Assembly (NCBI GenBank): GCA_009602725.1
Contig: WELB01000030.1
Location: 290,158 to 341,450 of the forward strand
DNA: 51,293 bases
Source: Spirogloea muscicola
Taxonomy: Eukaryota > Streptophyta > Zygnematophyceae > Spirogloeales > Spirogloeaceae
Direction: 5' to 3'
Positions 10,450-21,850 of this stretch are shown here, piece by piece. Within the stretch, counting starts at the first letter, position 1. Every line of letters starts with the position of its first letter. The notes under the pieces are model-generated. The model was not told the origin of the DNA, made no database searches, and saw nothing but the letters and a program-made list of their open reading frames with translations. Made by a program: the position numbers and the translations under genes.

Positions 10450-11902
10450 AGCAAGTCCACCTTGGTGGGAGTGGTGCAGGGCCAGAGAACAACTCCAGGT
10501 TGTCTGCTTCTCTAGGCAGTAAGCAGCCACAGGCCTGTGGCGTTCCCAATATGAAGCTGCAGCAACAACCTCCCACTGGCTCATTCATGTGCTGCAGATA
10601 CCTAGATAAGGACGCAGAAAGCATTCAACACAATACAGTTTCGGATGTAGCACAACGCAGATGCACAACCTGGGTCAGTGATGGCAAGGCCAGGGCGCGG
10701 AAATGCAGCCAGGCTGAGCACAGCGGCCTTCCAGGCCAGGACCATGGCCTGGAGGACGATGCCGCCGGCCAGCTACCTGGCACGTACAGCTGAGATTTTG
10801 CAGCGCAGCATATGGCAGACGTGCGGCGCGATGACATGAGTGCCAAGCTGGAGGACATGGTGGGCACCGTTGGCAAGACTGCAGCATGTGACCATGGGCG
10901 TGGACGAGCACGCGGGAGAGATAAGCCGTGGCCACCAATCAGCGCCGACAGTGCGACGAACCATTTAGCCATGGCGGCCCATGCCAGGCGGTTGGCTGCG
11001 TCCATGACGCGTTGGCGACCACCCATAATTGCTGCCACCACGAGGCCTGTGACGCCTGTCAAGGAGGGTGCCGGAGGCCGCCCGGATGGTGCCCATCAAG
11101 TAGGCTCGCTCTGGCTGCCACGGCGCTGGTGACCTCTTCCAGGCAAGTGATGCATGCCACAAGGAGGGCGTACTGAGCGTGGCAAAGGTGGCCTGCCGGC
11201 AGGCCCAGCATTGCTCCGCAACAGAAGCTCGCCTCCCACCCTCCTCCTCCTGTCTCCTCTGCCTCTGCCACCATCTTTGCAATGCTGAGCTTGCTTGGCT
11301 ACAAGGAGGGTCACTGCCGACAACGTAGACCATGCCACGACCAGCGCCGCTCTCGCAGCATGCCAACGTGCTGCCTGGCGGCTGGCAGGCCAAGGAACGA
11401 CGGCCCTGGCGGTCCACATGATCATCCCCACAGCGCTGCCCAGCCGCGGGCTGCTGGCGGCCACCTTGCCCGGCAGGAGGTCCTCGTCAAGCGAGGAACT
11501 GAGCCGCTGCTGCAGAGCCATTGGCGGGCGCATCCGTTGCCACTGGCCATCACGTCTTGCAGGCGGTGGCAGCCTTGTCGGTCGGCATTGGGGCCGGCCT
11601 TTTGCGCCGCACCGCCTGACGCTGCAGGGGCTCGTTGAGAAGAGCGCGCCCGCGGGGGATGGCTGAGAACGGCATGGCAAGGCGTGGCAAGGCTTGGCGA
11701 GGCTCACGGCAGCTCCCGGGGGGGGAGGCAGGGAGCGGCTTGGGAAGGCATGCCCGTCCCGCACATGGCTTGCAATGGCTTGCCGAGGCTGGGCTGCTGC
11801 CGGGCCGGTGCTGGACCGGCCCGGAATGGCATGCCCGCATACGGCCCGGGCAAGGCTTGGCGAGGCTGTTGGACCGGATACGGCCAGCCTGAAGCAGCTG
11901 GG
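10450..11902 (-). other. Unassigned region with hydrophobic minus-strand frames
   Basis: Read on the minus strand, several short open stretches are hydrophobic, for example ARAALVVAWSTLSAVTLLVA near 11300, HLCHAQYALLVACITCLEEV near 11160 and LTGVTGLVVAAIMGGRQ near 11040. They sit in different frames and would need splicing to join. This may be a small membrane-protein gene, unidentified. The 11640-11880 part is low-complexity, with repeated GGCAAGGC and GGCATGGC words, and does not look coding. Confidence 0.25.
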
Positions 11903-12029
11903 AGAGAAGGCGCGCGGAGCGCATGAACTGAAAAGGAGGCCAATCCAAGCCGATACATTGTTCAAGCAGAATTTAGTGCAAAAGAAACAAGGCTACATGA
12001 AGCGGAAGCCCTAAGCTAAGGTGTCTAAG
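11903..12029 (+). repeat. Dispersed repeat with GCGCGC-box, copy 1
   Basis: Starts gagagaaggcgcgcgg and continues to ctaaggt. The whole stretch of about 125 bases is repeated, with some changes, at 38479-38609. Its first 40 bases also recur at 18674, 20606 (reverse), 21806, 37799 (reverse) and 45404. Confidence 0.7.
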
Positions 12030-12260
12030 GTAAACAGAGAGCAGGAGAACAGCTCTTCCGCAGTGGCTGTGAGAGGCCAGCCCAAAGGGATGTACAAAGG
12101 AAGTGCTCGCCCGTAGAAGGTAGGGAATGTACAAGGTCTGAGAGGGCCGGATGGCGCAGATAGCAGGACATTAGTCTCCAGGACTAGTCTTCGAAGAATG
12201 AAACGAGGCTTCCAGGAGAGGGCGGTGCTGTGAGGCCAGCCCAGATGTCCTGGCGGTGAC
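12030..12260 (-). mobile_element. Retroelement 3' UTR fragments with hairpins
   Basis: Two reverse-orientation copies of the GGGCTGGC...CAGCC hairpin (12068-12086, 12228-12243) in degenerate sequence related to the element 3' ends at 36 kb and 49 kb. No coding remains. Confidence 0.55.
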
Positions 12261-13033
12261 TTTACTGTGTCGGTGGCGTAGTAGCTGTCCCCACAAAGGG
12301 CGCAGCCACAGCACTTACAGAGAGCCGGCGAGGCCCGCAGCGACGAGCTGCGGCGACGGGCTGAGCAGCAGGCGCCAGCAGCAGAGCTGTGGCGGCGGCT
12401 GCGGCAGCAGGCGGCAGCAGGGCTGTGCCTCTCTCTGAGCGTCACTGGTCTGCCACTCCTCCCCGGAGGCTGTGACGAGGTAGCCCAAAGGTCTGAAGGT
12501 TGGGAATACGTATCGGTGCGCGACACGACGTGGCGCTTCAGCTGTACAACTGCCGGAGACACGAAGCGGCGCCTCCTGGGCGGTGCAAGCGCGGTACGAA
12601 GCCCGGGGCCTCGGACCGTACTTATTAGCCACACATGCAGTGGGGCACGCTTACCGGTGCCGTTTGGGATTGCCAAGCGGCAGCTCCGATAGGATCATGT
12701 AAGGTTACCGGCACTGTTGGCACTCCCAAACGGAGGGAACGTTACAGCCCCCATTCCGGAGAGCCGTGGCTTCTCTGCAAAGAGGCTGCTGGCTTGGCTT
12801 GGCTTCCAAAGAGAGCTTTTGTTCGACCGACGCACCGAAGGAACAGTCGTCAGCCATGTACAAGCAAGCCATAATGTCAACCACTTGCTTCGCTTGTCCG
12901 AGTTTTCATAAGTCGCTTGTGAAATTTGGCCGGACCTTTGTACTTTTGCTTGGGTGGCTGCAGGCCACGTTCAAGAAAGAGAGTTGAGCTCTACGTTGTG
13001 CTTTGGAGTGCACGATCACCTATCTACTAACAT
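12261..13033. other. Spacer without recognised gene
   Basis: GC-rich, CAG/GCG-rich sequence to about 12440, then ordinary sequence. A spaced 10-base inverted repeat (CCGTTTGGGA at 12660-12669, TCCCAAACGG at 12724-12733) is visible. The right part may include the 3' UTR of the GH5 gene. Confidence 0.4.
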
Positions 13034-13038
13034 TTACA
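13034..13038 (-). terminator. Possible TGTAA polyadenylation signal of GH5 gene
   Basis: TTACA on the plus strand, TGTAA on the minus strand, about 355 nt past the stop. This is far but the nearest copy I noticed. Confidence 0.3.
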
Positions 13039-13392
13039 AGTAAATCAGGCTTGTACTGCTTGTTGAGGTGCCTGATAGGAAAGAGGCTCTTGCTCCTAGA
13101 ACTAGGACTCGAAAGTGCACTTGGGGACTGCTAATCACCTAAGTTTATCGCAGCTGCTATGTTATAGCGCTCAGCTGCAACTTTTTGTCTACTGAACACA
13201 CCAAGCACCACTTCAGTGCGGGTGGACTGATCAACTACTTCTACACTCGATGTCGCCTTCTCAGCAGGACTCCAACATGGGGGGAGGGGGGGTGGAGTCT
13301 CTAAGCTACAATCTGAGAGGGAATGATTTAAGCACAAGTCTATTGAGGTCCATTTGGCAGCGTCTCTGCCTCTTGTCGGTCAGGGCCGGCCT

Positions 13393-16300
13393 TCAGGGCC
13401 AGCCGCCGCCGGGCTTCTGCTGCAGCCAACCATATGAGTCCGACTTCTGAAAGTTCCATTCGTTGTAGCCCCAACGGTTGACCTTCAGAGACCAGAAGAA
13501 CCAGCCCGCGCTGGTGCCTCCATACGTCTGCGCAGCAAGATGAGGCCATCACAGCTTGCCCAGTAAGCGAGCAGATCGTAAGTCTTCCATGTCTATTCAG
13601 GACATTCCTCCACATGCACACATATATCAGCGTCGTGTTGGCCAGTCTTCACAGTGCAGGTACAGCCGTACAGAGCAGCCGCAATGTGGCCTTGCAAGCC
13701 AGCCTAGCTCACCTCGAGCTGTGCAGTTCCAAAGTCGGCAGTGTCTTGGGATGTGGCTTGAGCATCCCCATACATCGCAAGTGACCACTCGCCCACCATA
13801 ACGAGATGCCCTCCCTGCAACATGGGCATTAACACAGTCAGCACAAGGCTGCTGCTTCTGGGGAAGACCTGATGACACAGTGCTCATATCCTCCTCGAAA
13901 CCGACTGGCTCATATGGGTGACGCAGCTGCTTGGCTGTGCTTTGCTTGCTCGAAGACTCACCTTCTCAAGTCCCTTGAGATAGTCAACCGAAGTGGTTCT
14001 TGTATAGTCGATGTTGTACGCTGCGCTCTTATTAGTGAAAGTGCCATCGAAGACGTGGTAGACATGCGCATCAAAGATGACATTGTTGTACCCCTGCCTC
14101 ACAGTCATGAAGTCCTGCATACAAGTGACCACAAAGCAGACAGCTGAATGAGCTCGGAGCTCTGCTGCTTACCTATGCTCTTGTGATTGATCTTGCATGC
14201 TTAACACTAGCACATCATGGACGTGGGTAGCTGATTACGTACATCGAAGGCAGAGTCTGGTGAGTCAGTCAATGGCGAAAATGAAACATATGCGCAGGGT
14301 GAGTAGCTCCGAACAATGTCATAAGCCTGCACAGGCACAGGAAGAATCGGTGGTGAGTGATGCTTATAGAGTACGCGATTGGGCCGTCTCCCTGAGTGCT
14401 TGCTGAGCCAGAGGAGTGGCCGCGCCCTTGTGCTAAGATCGAACATATGAAGTGCTGCTGTGCATGTCGACTTCAGGTGGCGCTGACCTTGATGTAGTAG
14501 TCCTGTAGTATGGACATCGGGATATAGTCGCCAAGGGGCTCATTCAAGAGCCCAATGCCCAAGAACATTGGCAGCTGTGCATATCTGGAGCTGAGCCAAT
14601 GGATTGCATCGAGGCTCTGAGCGACGTTCTCAGGGAAATAGGCCCAGTCGGTTTTGCCATCACGTGGTGCGCTGTGCTCATAGCCATTCTGGAAATCACG
14701 AAGCAAATCCATTTCACCACAGTCAGCAACTGCTTTCCCCAGCTTGCGTTGTTACAACTTGCATAAAATGAGCAGCACATCATCGAGTAGACATGATTTA
14801 CCTGAGATCCTGGAGCTGCGTGGAAGCTGATCATGATTCGTACACCGTAATGCTCCGCCCATGCAAATGCTTGGTCGAGGTAGGCTTCCGTGCCAGCGAT
14901 GAATGGTGACTCGTTTGACGCTATCCAATAGCCCACTGGCACTCTCACAGCATTGATGTTCCTTGACTTCAGGTACTGCAAAGGGGATGAGAATATCAAC
15001 GTCGGGTTCACAGACAGGTTCACACGCGATAGAATAGGACAGAAAGACTGTCGCACAAATGAAAGCAAAGGCACAATGCTGCATATAAGACATGGGACTG
15101 TGGAAGATGAGCAAGTAGCAAGCAGAATACAGTTACAGTAAAAGCGAGCACCACTTTACCTGGAAGTCTGCCTCAGTGATAAACGATGAGTGGTGCTGGG
15201 TCATGACAGAGGTGGCATTCTCCCCCGCGCTGGCCACAAGCTGGTACTCCCCATCCACATTGCTCACCTGCACAAGGCGTGAGGTGGCACAACAGCTCTC
15301 TGTGAGCTCGTTCGACTTGCTATGGCAATTGCTGAGAGCAAAAGCATTCTTTTCTTCACAGGCATTCTTGTGCTCTCAATCAGAGATAGTATGCACAGGT
15401 CGATTGGGCTAAAGAGCACATCCTAATGGTAGAATTTCAATCTTGCATGGGAAATTCCAGACTCACAGCGTGCCAGTAGAATACTGTGGGGCCATGCCAG
15501 GCAGCAGGGTCTGTGAGCTGCACAGACGCCGGGTCAACGTCGGCAGTGATATTGCCGCCAGGTGTGGCCTGGAGGTACATCCCATTGGGCGCTTGGATCA
15601 TGATCAAGGAGCTATTGTTGGGGTTGGCGACAAATCGGAAGTCCTCCAGCCCCTGCATGCTCAGCACACTCGAATTGTCAGTCATGCCTTAGCAGACACT
15701 GGCGCTTGACTGAGGAGCCGCAACGAAGCAGATGGATGTGAGGGCGCAGAGATGAGAAGCGGAGTCCCACCACGCTGCCAGCTTGCAGCTGGTCGGCGAC
15801 GACCAGGAGCCCGTTGCCGCTCTTCATGGACCAGGACTCCTCGTTGAACACGCGCAGCTGGAAGACACCGGAGGGGTCCGTCCTGCGCAGGTTGAACGTC
15901 TCCCACCCGCTCGGCGAGTTGCGGTTGCACAGAACCTGGCATCCGAGCATGTCGACCTCAGGGCCACGCCCCACTAGCCTAAAAGTGGAGCCACAAAGGT
16001 GGCCTTTCCAAAGATTGCTGATAGTGAGTACCGATCATCGCAGTGGTGATGCATGCATGTTGCTGCACATAGTCAGCAGTGAAGGAGATGCAGCCCATGG
16101 AGCACTCGCAAGCTGCGGTGCGCACCTGTGTACCGCCGCTGTTTTCAGCCACCACCCAGTAGCCCGTGTAAACGGACTGAAGCTGGATCTGTGGGGTGCA
16201 GAACAAGGATCATTAGAATTGCTTTGTCTACCATAGTGAACCTTCGGAGTCCTACAAAGGCCCGGGCAAGAAAATTGCTTGGCGAACTGCGGCACGCACC

Positions 16301-17215
16301 TGGGTGCCGTCAATGAGCACGGGTACGTTTGTGAAGAGGTCAGGCTGCATCCAGGCCTCGTACACGAGCCAGCCGCCGAGATTGACGCCCCGGATGGCAG
16401 GCACCTGCATGGCCTCGCGCACCGTGAAGGTCTCCCACGAGTACGCGTTGGCGCCCCACCGCGCCAGCCACCCATTCTGCGAGCAGCTGCCGTTGCAGGA
16501 GCAATGCGTGGCCATTTTGCATGTCAGTACTTGCAGGACCTCAGGTAGGGGCACAAGGGCATGGTGCATGCACTTTGTTTGTTTGTAAGAGTCGCCACAT
16601 TAGTCAGGATTTGAAAGCAAGTCGTCGTAAGCGGGGCTTGATTCTACTGGAAAGAGCAGCAATGGTCTCACCTGACAAACAGGTTGTCGAAGGCCTTGAC
16701 TTGGATCTGCTCGTCACCTACAAATTGAATTGTAAAAACGGCCGCGGGGTCTGTGTTGTCGGATGTGACGCCAATTGTCTTGCCTGAGTCCATGTTGGCC
16801 TTGAGCCAAGCGCCAGTGGGGGCCTGGAACATAACCTGCACATTCATGGAAATCTTCTCATGAGATTCTAGCAAATGAAGGCTTGTGATTACAGTGGCGC
16901 TAATCACAGACCCTCAGTCATGTAGATGGTCATCTTCATAAGTGGCCCAGTAAAGTTTGCAACAATCAAGGCCCACGGACCTGGGAAGCGCTGAGCCGGT
17001 GGATGGTGAGGGCCGTGGTCACGGGAGGCGCAGTGGTGTTCATGGCGGTGACGTACGATGTCCAGTTGGAGGCGGGGTATGCGTCCCACCACGTTGCAAA
17101 GTACGTCTCGAGCTGCACCGTGGCGCCGTCGGCGAGGCCGTTGGACCACCAGAAGGACGGCATGGTGGGCTGGCCCAGCGAGACCGTCGGCGGGCTGCTC
17201 GAGCAGCATTGACCA
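13393..17215 (-). CDS. GH5 exo-1,3-beta-glucanase-like protein with fascin-like domains, 5' partial
   Basis: Plant-type GH5 glucan hydrolase with a fascin-like insertion, probably acting on cell-wall beta-glucan. Exons (descending): 17215-16981, 16835-16677, 16539-16300, 16188-16032, 15973-15771, 15652-15467, 15267-15160, 14975-14802, 14688-14488, 14326-14243, 14114-13962, 13814-13713, 13527-13393. From 16835 they total 634 codons and stay in frame; nearly all introns are phase 0. In order: VTAMNTTAPPVTTALTIHRL; a fascin-like half (VMFQAPTGAWLKAN); GVNLGGWLVYEAWMQPDLF, the GH5 start; fascin-like modules (SGWETFNLRRTDPSGVFQLR, MIQAPNGMYLQATPGG); INAVRVPVGYW; IMISFHAAPGSQ; acid/base Glu in LLNEPLGDY; nucleophile Glu in MVGEWSLAMYG; GWFFWSLKV; end KPGGGWP. 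Both catalytic Glu are present. The true N-terminus (expected signal peptide) lies in the GC-rich or gapped DNA upstream. The splice between 16677 and 16539 is the least certain. Confidence 0.88.
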
Positions 17216-17484
17216 CTGCAGGTGAAGGGGGACCCAGTCGGAGCGGGGGCCGGAGGGAGGGAGAGGCTGGGTGCCTGAGGTGGAGGTGGAGGAGGGGGGA
17301 GGGGCGCCGACGGCGGCGGCGGCGGCGGCGGCGGCGGAGGCGGCGAAAATGCCAGGCGCCGTGCGCTCGCGCGTCTTTCCGGGCCGCGATTTGTCGGAGG
17401 CGGTGGCGGCGGCCGACGCCCGCAAGATCGGAGGTGGCGCTGGCGCGGCGGCGGCGGCAGCGGCGGCGCCGCCGAACCCGGACT
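17216..17484. other. GC-rich, GGC-repeat sequence flanking the gap
   Basis: Contains (GGC)n near 17310-17335 and strongly purine/GC-biased sequence. It probably includes first-exon or promoter sequence of the GH5 gene, but no reading frame can be trusted because of the bias and the adjoining gap. Confidence 0.4.
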
Positions 17485-18120
17485 NNNNNNNNNNNNNNNN
17501 NNNNNNNNNNNNNNNNNNNNNNNNNNNNNNNNNNNNNNNNNNNNNNNNNNNNNNNNNNNNNNNNNNNNNNNNNNNNNNNNNNNNNNNNNNNNNNNNNNNN
17601 NNNNNNNNNNNNNNNNNNNNNNNNNNNNNNNNNNNNNNNNNNNNNNNNNNNNNNNNNNNNNNNNNNNNNNNNNNNNNNNNNNNNNNNNNNNNNNNNNNNN
17701 NNNNNNNNNNNNNNNNNNNNNNNNNNNNNNNNNNNNNNNNNNNNNNNNNNNNNNNNNNNNNNNNNNNNNNNNNNNNNNNNNNNNNNNNNNNNNNNNNNNN
17801 NNNNNNNNNNNNNNNNNNNNNNNNNNNNNNNNNNNNNNNNNNNNNNNNNNNNNNNNNNNNNNNNNNNNNNNNNNNNNNNNNNNNNNNNNNNNNNNNNNNN
17901 NNNNNNNNNNNNNNNNNNNNNNNNNNNNNNNNNNNNNNNNNNNNNNNNNNNNNNNNNNNNNNNNNNNNNNNNNNNNNNNNNNNNNNNNNNNNNNNNNNNN
18001 NNNNNNNNNNNNNNNNNNNNNNNNNNNNNNNNNNNNNNNNNNNNNNNNNNNNNNNNNNNNNNNNNNNNNNNNNNNNNNNNNNNNNNNNNNNNNNNNNNNN
18101 NNNNNNNNNNNNNNNNNNNN
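17485..18120. other. Assembly gap (636 Ns)
   Basis: Run of N. Frames that run through it are artefacts. GGC-rich sequence on both sides suggests a GC-rich stretch that failed to sequence. Confidence 0.99.
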
Positions 18121-18673
18121 TGCGGCGGCGGCAGCCATGGCGGCGCCTTGCCGGCGGCGGCTGCGCTGGCCTGCACGCTGCGAGGCGCGGGGGGCGAAAC
18201 CAGAGGATTTCAGCGGAGCGCACGAGGCGAGGGCTCGCGGCGCACAGCAACCGATGCTTCACCGCAACGACGGTGGTCGCCGGAGCCAGCGCCATTACCT
18301 GCAGAAGACGAGCAGCGCGGCGAGGAAGGCCGCCGCAGCTGCCGCGCTGCGTCCAGACGGACATGTCCTGGCGCCACCAGCAGCTGAGGCTGCTGGCCTG
18401 TCCATGGGGTTCGCCGTAGCGGGCCCGCGCTCCGCTAGCTCATGCTAGTGCGGCAGGCCGGTGCGGGCACGCAGTGGTGCCGTGGCTCTGCGGTGCAGCC
18501 TGCGCTGAGCTGAGCGGCCGCGTCGGCGCGAGGCCCTGCTGCGGCATGAGGGTGGCGGCTCCAGCGAGAGGCGGCTGAGTGGCACCAGGCCCTGCGCTGC
18601 AAGTGGGGAAGGGGGGAGCTGGGAGTAGGCCGGCAAGCCGCGGCGGCGAGATGGGGGTAGCCCTGCTGCAGGA
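18121..18673. other. GC-rich sequence, no gene assigned
   Basis: CpG-rich sequence right of the gap with open frames on both strands and no family signature. It may be the 5' end of the GH5 gene (minus strand) or of nothing. Confidence 0.35.
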
Positions 18674-18713
18674 GGAGAAGGCGCGCGGTGCGCATGGAAT
18701 GAGAGGGTGGCCG
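18674..18713 (+). repeat. GCGCGC-box repeat copy
   Basis: gagaaggcgcgcggtgcgcat followed by gaatgaga: the shared 40-base core of the dispersed repeat also at 11903 and 38479. Confidence 0.6.
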
Positions 18714-19303
18714 ATTCACGCCAGTGAATCATTGACCAGGCAAGCGGGCTGAGCAGGGAGAGGACGGGGGGTGGAGGAGAAATCGGCTGCTGATGTTTTA
18801 AAGAGCGGCAGTAAAAGCCAGCCAGGTGCTGGCAGAGTGTGGTCATGACTGAATTGACCATCCTTGGAGCCATATTGGAGCCACAGGCTAGAGGCTAGGG
18901 GGTGGGAGGGGGTGGCCCTGCTGCAGCCTGCAAGCGGGCTGCAAGCAGGGGAGGAGGGAGTGAGGAGGGGGGGGGGGCCGCGGGGATAGGGAGGGGCGGC
19001 GGCCGGTCGGGATTGGCACCCTCCCCGGGGGAAGTGGGGGTGCTGTTTCGGTCGCCCTCGCACGTGCCACGGCCGCGCCGGGCAGGACCTGCCCTCAGGG
19101 TCCCTGCTTGCAGCAGAGCTTTGGCGCCTTCTGGCTGCTCCCGGCAACCCCCGCACCCGGATTGGCTGCCCTGCCCCGGCGGTCCTTGTTGTCAGCGCCA
19201 CGTGATCTGCTTTTTACACCTGAGGGCAGCCGAGCACGGCCGCGCACGTCGCCTGCGGGGAGGAGCTGCAGCGTGTCCGTGAACGTCGCCTTGTCCACAG
19301 CAG
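18714..19303. other. Spacer, no gene seen
   Basis: G-rich sequence with a G run near 18970. No homology recognised and no convincing reading frame. Confidence 0.4.
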
Positions 19304-19313
19304 CCATGTATCG

Positions 19314-19528
19314 AGGGACCTTGCAGCGGTCCATGGCCCACGCTCTGCATCTGCGAGCTGGCCGTGCTCTCGCTGCGGGCTCTGGCTTTCGTCAGGGTGA
19401 TAGCTTCCCGGCAGCTAGTCTGTCGGATCTGAGGCTCCTCACTCGTACTTATTGAGTGATCCATCCTCCCCCTGTTTTACCATTGCATCCTCAGGCCCCT
19501 TTGTAGCTGCTCACCGCTCTTAGGCCCC
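19314..19528 (+). mobile_element. 5'-truncated retroelement copy (C-terminal tail plus 3' UTR)
   Basis: From about 19323 nearly identical (I see one difference over about 200 bases) to 51028-51233. It encodes SMAHALHLRAGRALAAGSGF, then RQGDSFPAASLSDLRLLTRT and a final Tyr-stop, then the 3' UTR gtgatccatcctccccc. It is bounded by the 10-base direct repeat CCATGTATCG at 19304-19313 and 19529-19538, a possible target-site duplication. It stops before the hairpin found in longer copies. Confidence 0.75.
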
Positions 19529-19909
19529 CCATGTATCGCGCCTGCGCCTGCGAGTCGGAGGTGTGGGCGAGGTGAGCGAAGGGGCCGCCACGCTCTCTGC
19601 AAGGGCCGACGTAAGCCCCCCCAGTGCGCGCTGCCCCCGCAGGCGGCAGTCGGCTCCCGTCGACGGCTCCTGGCGACAGCAGAGAGCTGTCTGTGGGCCA
19701 GCGGCCAAAGGCCCGGGGAAGCAGTGCCCCCGGCCCTGCTCCCAGTACTGCTCCGAGAGCAGCTCCTCCCTCCCCAGGATGCGTCCAAGGATGGTCCCAC
19801 AGTCACTGTGGCGACGGTAACTGTGCCCATGCGACGTGTTCGGAGCGTCGTTGCCATTGGCGGCAACACTGCGCAGCGGATGCTTGGGAGGCGAGTGCAC
19901 CTCATCACT

Positions 19910-20240
19910 AGGCCGGCAAAGTGGGAAGATGGAGAGCAGCTATTACCAATGGAAGCGATGACAGTGGAAGTAGTAGTAGCTCTTCCGGAAGGGGCGAGGG
20001 CTGCAAAAGCCAGCCCACATGGCTGTGGAGGCCAGCCCGGGTGACGCTTTTCCGGCCTCTCGTTACTCCAATCTGCACTTGCTGACTAGAGGTTATTGAG
20101 TGTCCACGCTGAAGTCACGAAGAGTGATTTCGTCTTTTGCACCTTCCGGCCTTTCGAGTTTTGTTCAATCTCTATGCTGGCCTTTACAGCCATTGCCTTC
20201 CATTGAAAGAGCAGTTTCTCAGAAGAAACTGCTCTACATA
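19910..20240. mobile_element. Two opposed retroelement 3' fragments
   Basis: 19910-20044 is a reverse-orientation 3' end with two hairpins (19999-20016, 20021-20038). 20045-20240 is a forward fragment encoding FPASRYSNLHLLTRGY-stop (stop about 20097), followed by its 3' UTR with a degenerate hairpin near 20177 and a 12-bp palindromic stem at 20208-20235. Confidence 0.6.
20208..20235. repeat. Perfect 12-bp stem-loop
   Basis: agagcagtttct, four-base loop caga, then agaaactgctct: a perfect 12-bp hairpin in the 3' flank of the retroelement fragment ending near 20097. Confidence 0.85.
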
Positions 20241-20369
20241 CATATGCGGCGGCTACGGAACGAAGTGGTCTTCCTTCCTCAATGGGCGAGCCCTTCTTCC
20301 TCCATCGCCTGGCACAGCATGTCGATGCCCGCCGACGTAGTCTGGCGGGTAGCTTAGGGCATTCTAGTG

Positions 20370-20549
20370 TCCCGCAAGCCATCGTTGCCTGCTATAGAAT
20401 GCGGCTATCATTGAGTCTACAGCGCTCCTACTCGCGATACACCAGCGTGCTGGGCGTGCATTGAGCCAGGCGAATGGCTTCCGTGGTGGTGGCCTGGCTC
20501 CTCAGCTTAGCTTGTCAGATATGTATGTGCTCACTCGCGGATATTAGTG
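20370..20549 (+). mobile_element. Degenerate retroelement tail
   Basis: CYRMRLSLSLQRSYSRY is readable, then stops and frame changes. The end ctcgcggatattag aligns with the LTRGY-stop end of intact copies. A decayed relative of 51000-51161. Confidence 0.6.
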
Positions 20550-20605
20550 TCCCCCTTAGCCAGCTCATTACCCCGTTACCAGGACATTCGTAAGGCTGGA
20601 ATTGG

Positions 20606-20760
20606 CCTCCCTTTCAATTTCATGCGCACCGCTCGCCTTCTCTCTGAGAGCTATGGGTGGGGGAGTGGCGAGTCGCGTGAGTGGGAGACCTGATTGCTGC
20701 AAAGAGAGGAATAATTCTTGCAAGATAGGCGGTGGCTGTAAAAGGCCAGCCCAGAACGAA
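20606..20760 (-). repeat. GCGCGC-box repeat and hairpin, reverse orientation
   Basis: 20606-20650 is the reverse of the GCGCGC-box core (ttcatgcgcaccgctcgcc). 20732-20751 is a reverse-orientation ggctg...ccagccc hairpin. Confidence 0.55.
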
Positions 20761-20959
20761 TGGACAACACCTACGGGGAAGCCCCAACACAGGATACGCA
20801 TCCACTCAGCTTATTTTGGCTACTACAGATAGCCACTCGGGAAGCATTGGTCCACAGCTGCAAGTCAAACGATTAGCAGCAGGGACAGAACCGCTCTGCC
20901 GATGTCCTGAGGCAGCAGCCAATGCACGGCCAGCACGCAGATGAAGAGTGAGAGCCCGG

Positions 20960-21586
20960 GTTATTACTTGCAGGAGTCAGTCAGGAGCTCGCTGATGCAC
21001 TGAAAGTTTGCCCTGCCCCTCCACAAAGGAGCAATAGGGTCAGTAGGCTTGGTAGGCCTACTGGTACATGAACTTCAACTGGCCCTACACCGGCAAGAGC
21101 ATGTCCATGTTGCGATGCAAAAGGACCAAACAACCACGAAGTAAGCCTTGATATGAGCACCATGTCAAGTCTCCACAATCCGAGCAAATGGTGGTGACGC
21201 AGGGTTTGTAACCATCTCTCCCCTAGTTCAGCATCGGCCCACACTGCTGGACACGCAGTGGGATGTGCAGCACTACTGTGACTAACCCCGTAGCTATCAC
21301 CTCCTACCAGCCGCATGGGTTCTCGTTTTAATACTCTAGTTGAGAGCATCGCAAGTCCAGGATATGCACGGCGTGAGGATATGTTCCCAGCCGACGAGAT
21401 GGGCATGCCGGCAGCCTATTTGTCGGTTTTGCGCCGTTGTTTGTCAGCCTGTTTGCAGCGAGCTCAGGCTCATGCTTTGCACAAGAAGGCTGTTTAGCTT
21501 TAGCTGGTGGCACAAGGGCCTGTCAACTGCCTTCCGGTAGTCGGGCATCAGTTAGCGACCTCTATGTGCTGCCTCGTGGTTACTGA
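20960..21586 (+). mobile_element. Longer degenerate retroelement copy
   Basis: Near 21100 a Cys-rich stretch reads CPCCDAKG. This could be the decayed Cys/His knuckle that follows the reverse transcriptase in R2-type LINEs, though the frame is broken. Downstream SVLRRCLSACLQRAQAHALH (about 21420-21480) and SDLYVLPRGY-stop (21555-21587) align with the element C-terminus. Several stops interrupt it. Confidence 0.5.
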
Positions 21587-21805
21587 GCGGGCCAGCTTAG
21601 CAGCGGGTGCTGATCATCTGTCCATGCGCTTGCCTTAGTACTTGGCCACTCAGGCCCTCCATCACTCAATACACACCTCCAAATCCCTCGCAGCTTGAGG
21701 TACTCAGGGAACAGCTGCGTTCAGGCATGGGAGGCCTTCCGCGCGCTCTTGCGTGCCGGTTGTCGGGGCGTTTACGTCTTGCATGAGTCGCGCTATTGAA
21801 ACCGT

Positions 21806-21850
21806 GAAGAGAAAGGCGCGCGGTGCGCATGACAATTGAAGGGAGGCCAA
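21806..21850 (+). repeat. GCGCGC-box repeat copy
   Basis: aaaggcgcgcggtgcgcatg then acaattgaagggaggccaaa; same core as at 11903, 18674 and 38479. Confidence 0.6.

Noticed and set aside
9959-10624. 221-codon minus-strand frame as a definite gene
   Set aside because: It overlaps better splice-signal-bounded exons on the other strand and has no recognised motif; kept only as an alternative.
16904-18419. Long frames running across the N gap on both strands
   Set aside because: The gap has no sequence, so frames through it are artefacts; only the 16981-17215 minus exon is supported.
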